Shown: positions 60,029 through 64,000 of the stretch, in pieces
How positions within the stretch are numbered: the stretch's first letter is position 1
How the letters are laid out: every line of letters begins with the position of its first letter
Origin: Ciborinia camelliae
Lineage: Eukaryota; Ascomycota; Leotiomycetes; Helotiales; Sclerotiniaceae
Reading direction: 5' to 3'
Assembly (NCBI GenBank): GCA_025890175.1
Contig: JANPYM010000003.1
Location: 2,414,795-2,478,794, forward strand
Length of the DNA: 64,000 bases
Notes under the pieces: model-generated
Databases searched by the model: none
What the model was told of the DNA's origin: nothing
Seen by the model: only the letters and a program-made list of their open reading frames with translations
Program-made: the position numbers and the translations under genes

Positions 60029-63000
60029 TATGAAAAATTTACAAATTAGATCCTAATTCGGTATCCTTGTATTGCTTGTCTTGTCTGGTGTGACTATTAT
60101 TGGTAAGTTTAAGGGCGATGAAATGATGGAAAATTATATCGAGGTCGTCAAACATAAATAGCTACTATTATTGTATTGAAAGCTGGAGTACCTAGTATCT
60201 ACCTAGTAGTACCTACCTAGGTTCTAGATAGATAGTTAAACTTTATATAAAGTGTAAACAAAGTTACTTTCTTTTGTTTGCGTGTCTCAGTGTTTCAGTG
60301 TTTGAGTAGGTACCTATGCTTGCGAAGAAGCAACGTTTGCTTGTCTCAATACATATTACTTACTGGCCACTGATCAGCCTATAGGAGAATTTTCCATGTA
60401 AATTGTTGCAACCAACAGTAGTACTCACTGTACTTCCTCCCCACCTCGATTCTCAACTTCAATATTAGTATTTGGAATAACCTCATGCGTACCAAACAGG
60501 TCCCACTCTACCCACCTCAATTCCCAACTTCGATATTATGGATCGGAATTTGGAATAACCTCATGAATACCTTGCCATTTTCATACAATCCAACTAGCTT
60601 AGCCAATACTTCCATGGGCTAGAACAATATTATGAGATTCTCATAGAGTCCCTTCCAAATAATGAAACGAGCCATATTTTAAAAATATTGAAAATTTCCA
60701 ACTCTCAGCTTTTATATCAAAACGGCGGCGACTAGCTTTGGTCGGTCCTCCGGGGGCGGTAGTTGACCGTAGCTTATCCCATAACATAACCTTGTTAGAT
60801 GCTTCTGTTGTGTCTACTGTTCACTCGAGTAAATGTGAAATTGGGAAGGTTTCTGATAATCCCCACATCGATTCCTCATATCACAATCAAACAATAATTG
60901 GTACCGAGTTCGAGAAGATGATAGAACACATCGGCTTGTCCCTGGACGACGCATTGACAGATGCATCTTTGGCAGATCAACGGTGCGCAACTGAGCCCTC
61001 TGGAAATGCGGAAACGATTGGTTCTGTTTCATATCCTCCAAGGCATCGCTGATGCATAGAAAGGGCTACGGATGACTTTGCCTGCAGTACATCTGTTATT
61101 GATAATAATAGGATGTAACAAGTGGGAGTCCTTTTTTGCCAGTACTGTACTGAGTCCTGACGTGTCTGTTCTCGGTCGTTCCAGTGATCAGTGTTTAGTT
61201 TCTGGTACAGTACGGTACCGGCCGAAATTTGAGATACGAGAGCTGCGAGTGCAGTCAGAAATGATTTTGAGAATGGTCATGATTCGGGCTTCATGGAATG
61301 CCGGGGTTCGTTCGATTTTATTTCTATACAACGTCTGCAGTAGATTGTGATGCGAAGACGACCCAGGTAATATGTAAATTGTTATGCTGATATACTTTTG
61401 GATCAAGATCAAAATGAAACTCGAAGCTCACAGTGGATGCGTTCTCCGCTAAGCCACTTTAGATCCATCTACTCTCCTTGGTAGGGTCCATGTACCCAAT
61501 AACTCTAGGTTTTACAGCTACCAAGGGACATTTAAGGATGTAACTGCCGATTTAGGTGGCATTTAGGTTTATATATGATACAATAGGCTTAGCCAGGTCA
61601 AGTTCCTGGTCAACTCAGCTAACATTGCATTGCTTCCAAGAAAGTCAAAATCTACCTACCTAGGAGGTACTCAGTAGGTACTTCTATTTCACAATTGACA
61701 ATTGCATTTTGTAGCTGGTTTGCCTTAGTTCATTCAAAGCCATCGATAATACCGGCGATACCGCATAGCAAGCATGCTCACCCACTATTAAGTCTTCTAG
61801 CTTGATCATCCCTAGACCCTGATCACCTCTGCGGGTCTGTGAAATACTCCGAATCCGAACTCCGAAACCGAAATATTAATTATTGTGCAGCATCGTTGGG
61901 GAATAACTATCGCCGACATTATGCCCAATTCTTCGACCTTTGAGCTTTAAGTTTTAAGTTTTATATGAAAAAGTATATAAATATATACAGACAGTATAAT
62001 ATATATAGACTTCGAAGACCAGAAACCCTGGACCCTACGATGGAACAATGGAACCTTCTATACCTACAGGCTGTGACCCTGTGGGATCTCGATAACGGCT
62101 TGATCGAAATGAGAAATAAGAATTAACTATCACGCTAATCCACTTAGCTTGATGCCACTACAATATAGCGGCGGAGCCATGCGCTGATCGACTTCCCATC
62201 AGTGCCTAAGTTCTAACCTCAAGACCTACTAGGTGTCTTCAAATGGTGGTTCAAGAAGATCCTCCACTGCTCCAGAGCACGCAACGCTACGGAACTATAC
62301 AAGCGCGTGATCTACTTAACTTATATTATGAGAATTTGATCTGCGATTTTAACATCCAACTACCGGCAGGGAAAAAAATTAGATAGAAAATGCAAGAGGG
62401 AGCGAGGAAGATTTTCGGTGATAGAATCTGCTAGCGCCGAGTACCAGGGAAATTCTCCTAGAAATAAATACCTATACACTAGCATTGAAAAGTGGCAAGC
62501 GAATGTTGAAAGCTGGAGCGAGAAGAGGTCCAAAGCCACTTGCTTGGCCAGTTGAGTTGGATATTTGACAAGCAAATAACCAAATCTTCACGAGCCTTGG
62601 GGTATATTCATTGTGATGGAGGACAATCCGAACATAAAGAGTCAGGAATATTCTATTTAGAAAAGGCAAATGTAGCCTAAGATGCATTATGGATATTGTT
62701 GCGAAATTCACATGAATCACCTTCCCGGAGGGCAATCAAACAAAACTTTAGAAATACAATACCGAGAAGTTCTAATTTAGTAGCCCGGCAGCATTCACAG
62801 TTCCATTCTCAGCAAAGTGTCTCAAGGATAAGAAACACTATCACAACTGGCGTAATGAATGAGTTGCTACTTAAGTTGCTAGGGTGACTGTGGAGGATAT
62901 GTCGGACCATTACCATGTTGCTGGGTCTTTAGCCCCCATAACAATGTCAGTGTTTTTAACCCCAAAGACACGGCCAGATGAGGATATTCATAAGACCAAA

Positions 63001-63452
63001 TAAGGACATTTTGACACCCATACCTCCTTGCATTTCGCCTATGTACTGTACATAGGAGGAGACATTTGCGTGATTTACCACATCTTGTTTAGAAGGGAAG
63101 TCAAAGTCCGGTTGAGAGTCTGAGCAGCGGCGCAGCCTTGGCCTGAATCTGATGCTAGATGAGATCCCCACTTACTACTATTCTGAGACAAGGCCAAAAG
63201 ACGAATCTAAATCTACGGAGTAAAGGGAACATTTGGCATATTGTATTGTTCGGCTAGCACTGCAAATCAATGCTGCTGTACTCCATAGTTAATTAAAAAA
63301 TTAAGGATTCCACGTGTTATGAAAATCGCTAGATTAACCTACCAGAGGAGTTAACCAGTAAAATGACCTTGTTCACCTATCTAGCTGGCAAACTTGGCTG
63401 TTTTTTGTAAACCCCCCTGAAGTTTTGATGTCGTCCCGGCATTCGCTCCTTG

Positions 63453-63477
63453 CAGACAGACCAGACAGACCAGACAG
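63453..63477. repeat. Short GACAGACCA tandem repeat
   Basis: AGACAGACC-type units repeat about three times, followed by AGACGTCTGAC. Non-coding microsatellite. Confidence 0.6.
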
Positions 63478-64000
63478 ACGTCTGACCCTATCCTCCATCC
63501 TGTTACCAATATTGTTCTCGAATCTCAAACCCTGTTTTAACCTTACCACTCTTGAAAGGTTGAAAGCCACCTGTGCAGCTGTGCTACCTCCATACCTTGT
63601 CACTTGGTGTTATAGGTAATTAACGGTCATTTGAAAATATAAGAACGCTTTTCGAGACTTATACTCCATCAAGTTAAAGGCTAAATGTCAGAAAAAAGCC
63701 AAAAAGACATCCATCATAATATATTTATCCTAGCATTTCCTTATAATATCGAACCTACCCCGAAGGACCACACCGTGATGTTTTAAACCTAAATGGCCCG
63801 AATTAACCGGGTGGAACCCTAGATCGAGGGGTGCATGTTTTGGTGTACCAAACTTTTTGTACATATGTATGTAGTCGCTCATCGTTCTCGACATCTACAG
63901 TATACTTTTCTTGGGACAAAAGGAAGACGATCAGATTTTCTCTTCATCAACCCAACTACTTCCCCTCTTCTACCCAAAGTCCATGACTACATAATAAGCA

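Larger units (their letters stand above)
55447..64000. other. Long spacer with no supported gene
   Basis: 8.5 kb without a frame I can assign to a family. The first 250 bases are probably 3' UTR of the CH-domain gene. Contents: a poly-T run (about 56551-56569), a short telomere-like TAACCCTAACCC (60017-60028), many ACCTAGG/ACCTACC phrases (56770, 60190-60230, 61650-61680), a GACAGACCA triplet repeat (63453-63477), and one 111-codon ATG frame at 58886-59221 with no recognised domain. The final 150 bases are CT-rich and may be the promoter or leader of a gene beyond the right edge. Confidence 0.5.

Noticed and set aside
60738..61052. 104-codon plus-strand frame
   Set aside because: It begins at a non-ATG codon, has no recognised domain and no clear splice partners.

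Overview
The window is nuclear DNA of a filamentous ascomycete. The genes are compact, with many 48-65 nt introns that have GT donors, CTAAC/CTAAT branch sites and AG acceptors, and intergenic spacers of 0.2-8 kb. Their protein sequences look like Pezizomycotina, most like Leotiomycetes (Botrytis/Sclerotinia type); that placement is an inference from protein flavour only. I saw no rRNA, CRISPR array or intact transposon, and no convincing tRNA.

Layout. 1-1446(-): 5' half of an Sfp1-like zinc-finger regulator, running off the left edge. 5134-6163(+): Rcf2, respiratory supercomplex factor. 6717-10042: a decayed island with two broken oxidoreductase genes (a zinc-type medium-chain reductase on + and a GMC oxidoreductase on -), separated by an AT-rich block. 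14074-15451(-): five-AT-hook protein with a helix-hairpin-helix-like segment. 16020-16687(+): tiny C2H2/4F5-type protein. 17085-18330(-): 2-oxoglutarate/Fe(II) dioxygenase. 18792-21928(-) and 22147-22576(+): Utp17 and Rpb10, divergent from a 218 bp spacer. 25318-27778(+): DUF7624-like protein. 29370-30717(-): Npr2. 32282-33791(+): Efm2-like lysine methyltransferase. 36334-38905(+): an Asn/Gln/Ser-rich orphan. 40215-42042(-) and 42359-45189(+): Arp10 and Yen1/GEN1, divergent from 316 bp. 46532-48076(-): BTB protein. 50199-51191(-): conserved fungal protein of unknown function. 53198-55446(+): calponin-homology protein. 55447-64000: a spacer with no gene I can support.

Most intact genes are housekeeping: ribosome biogenesis and transcription (Sfp1, Utp17, Rpb10), nutrient/TORC1 signalling (Npr2, Sfp1), mitochondria (Rcf2), cytoskeleton (Arp10, CH protein), DNA repair (Yen1) and translation-factor methylation (Efm2-like). 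They do not form one pathway. The unusual material is the decayed redox island, several non-standard splice sites (a GC-AG intron in NPR2, a probable 15-nt microexon in the orphan), tandem duplications and a fold-back in spacers, and a recurrent 10-bp palindrome, TACCTAGGTA, seen only outside coding exons. No complete new defence, mobile or biosynthetic system is visible. Exon coordinates were deduced by hand from splice signals and reading-frame phase, without transcripts.
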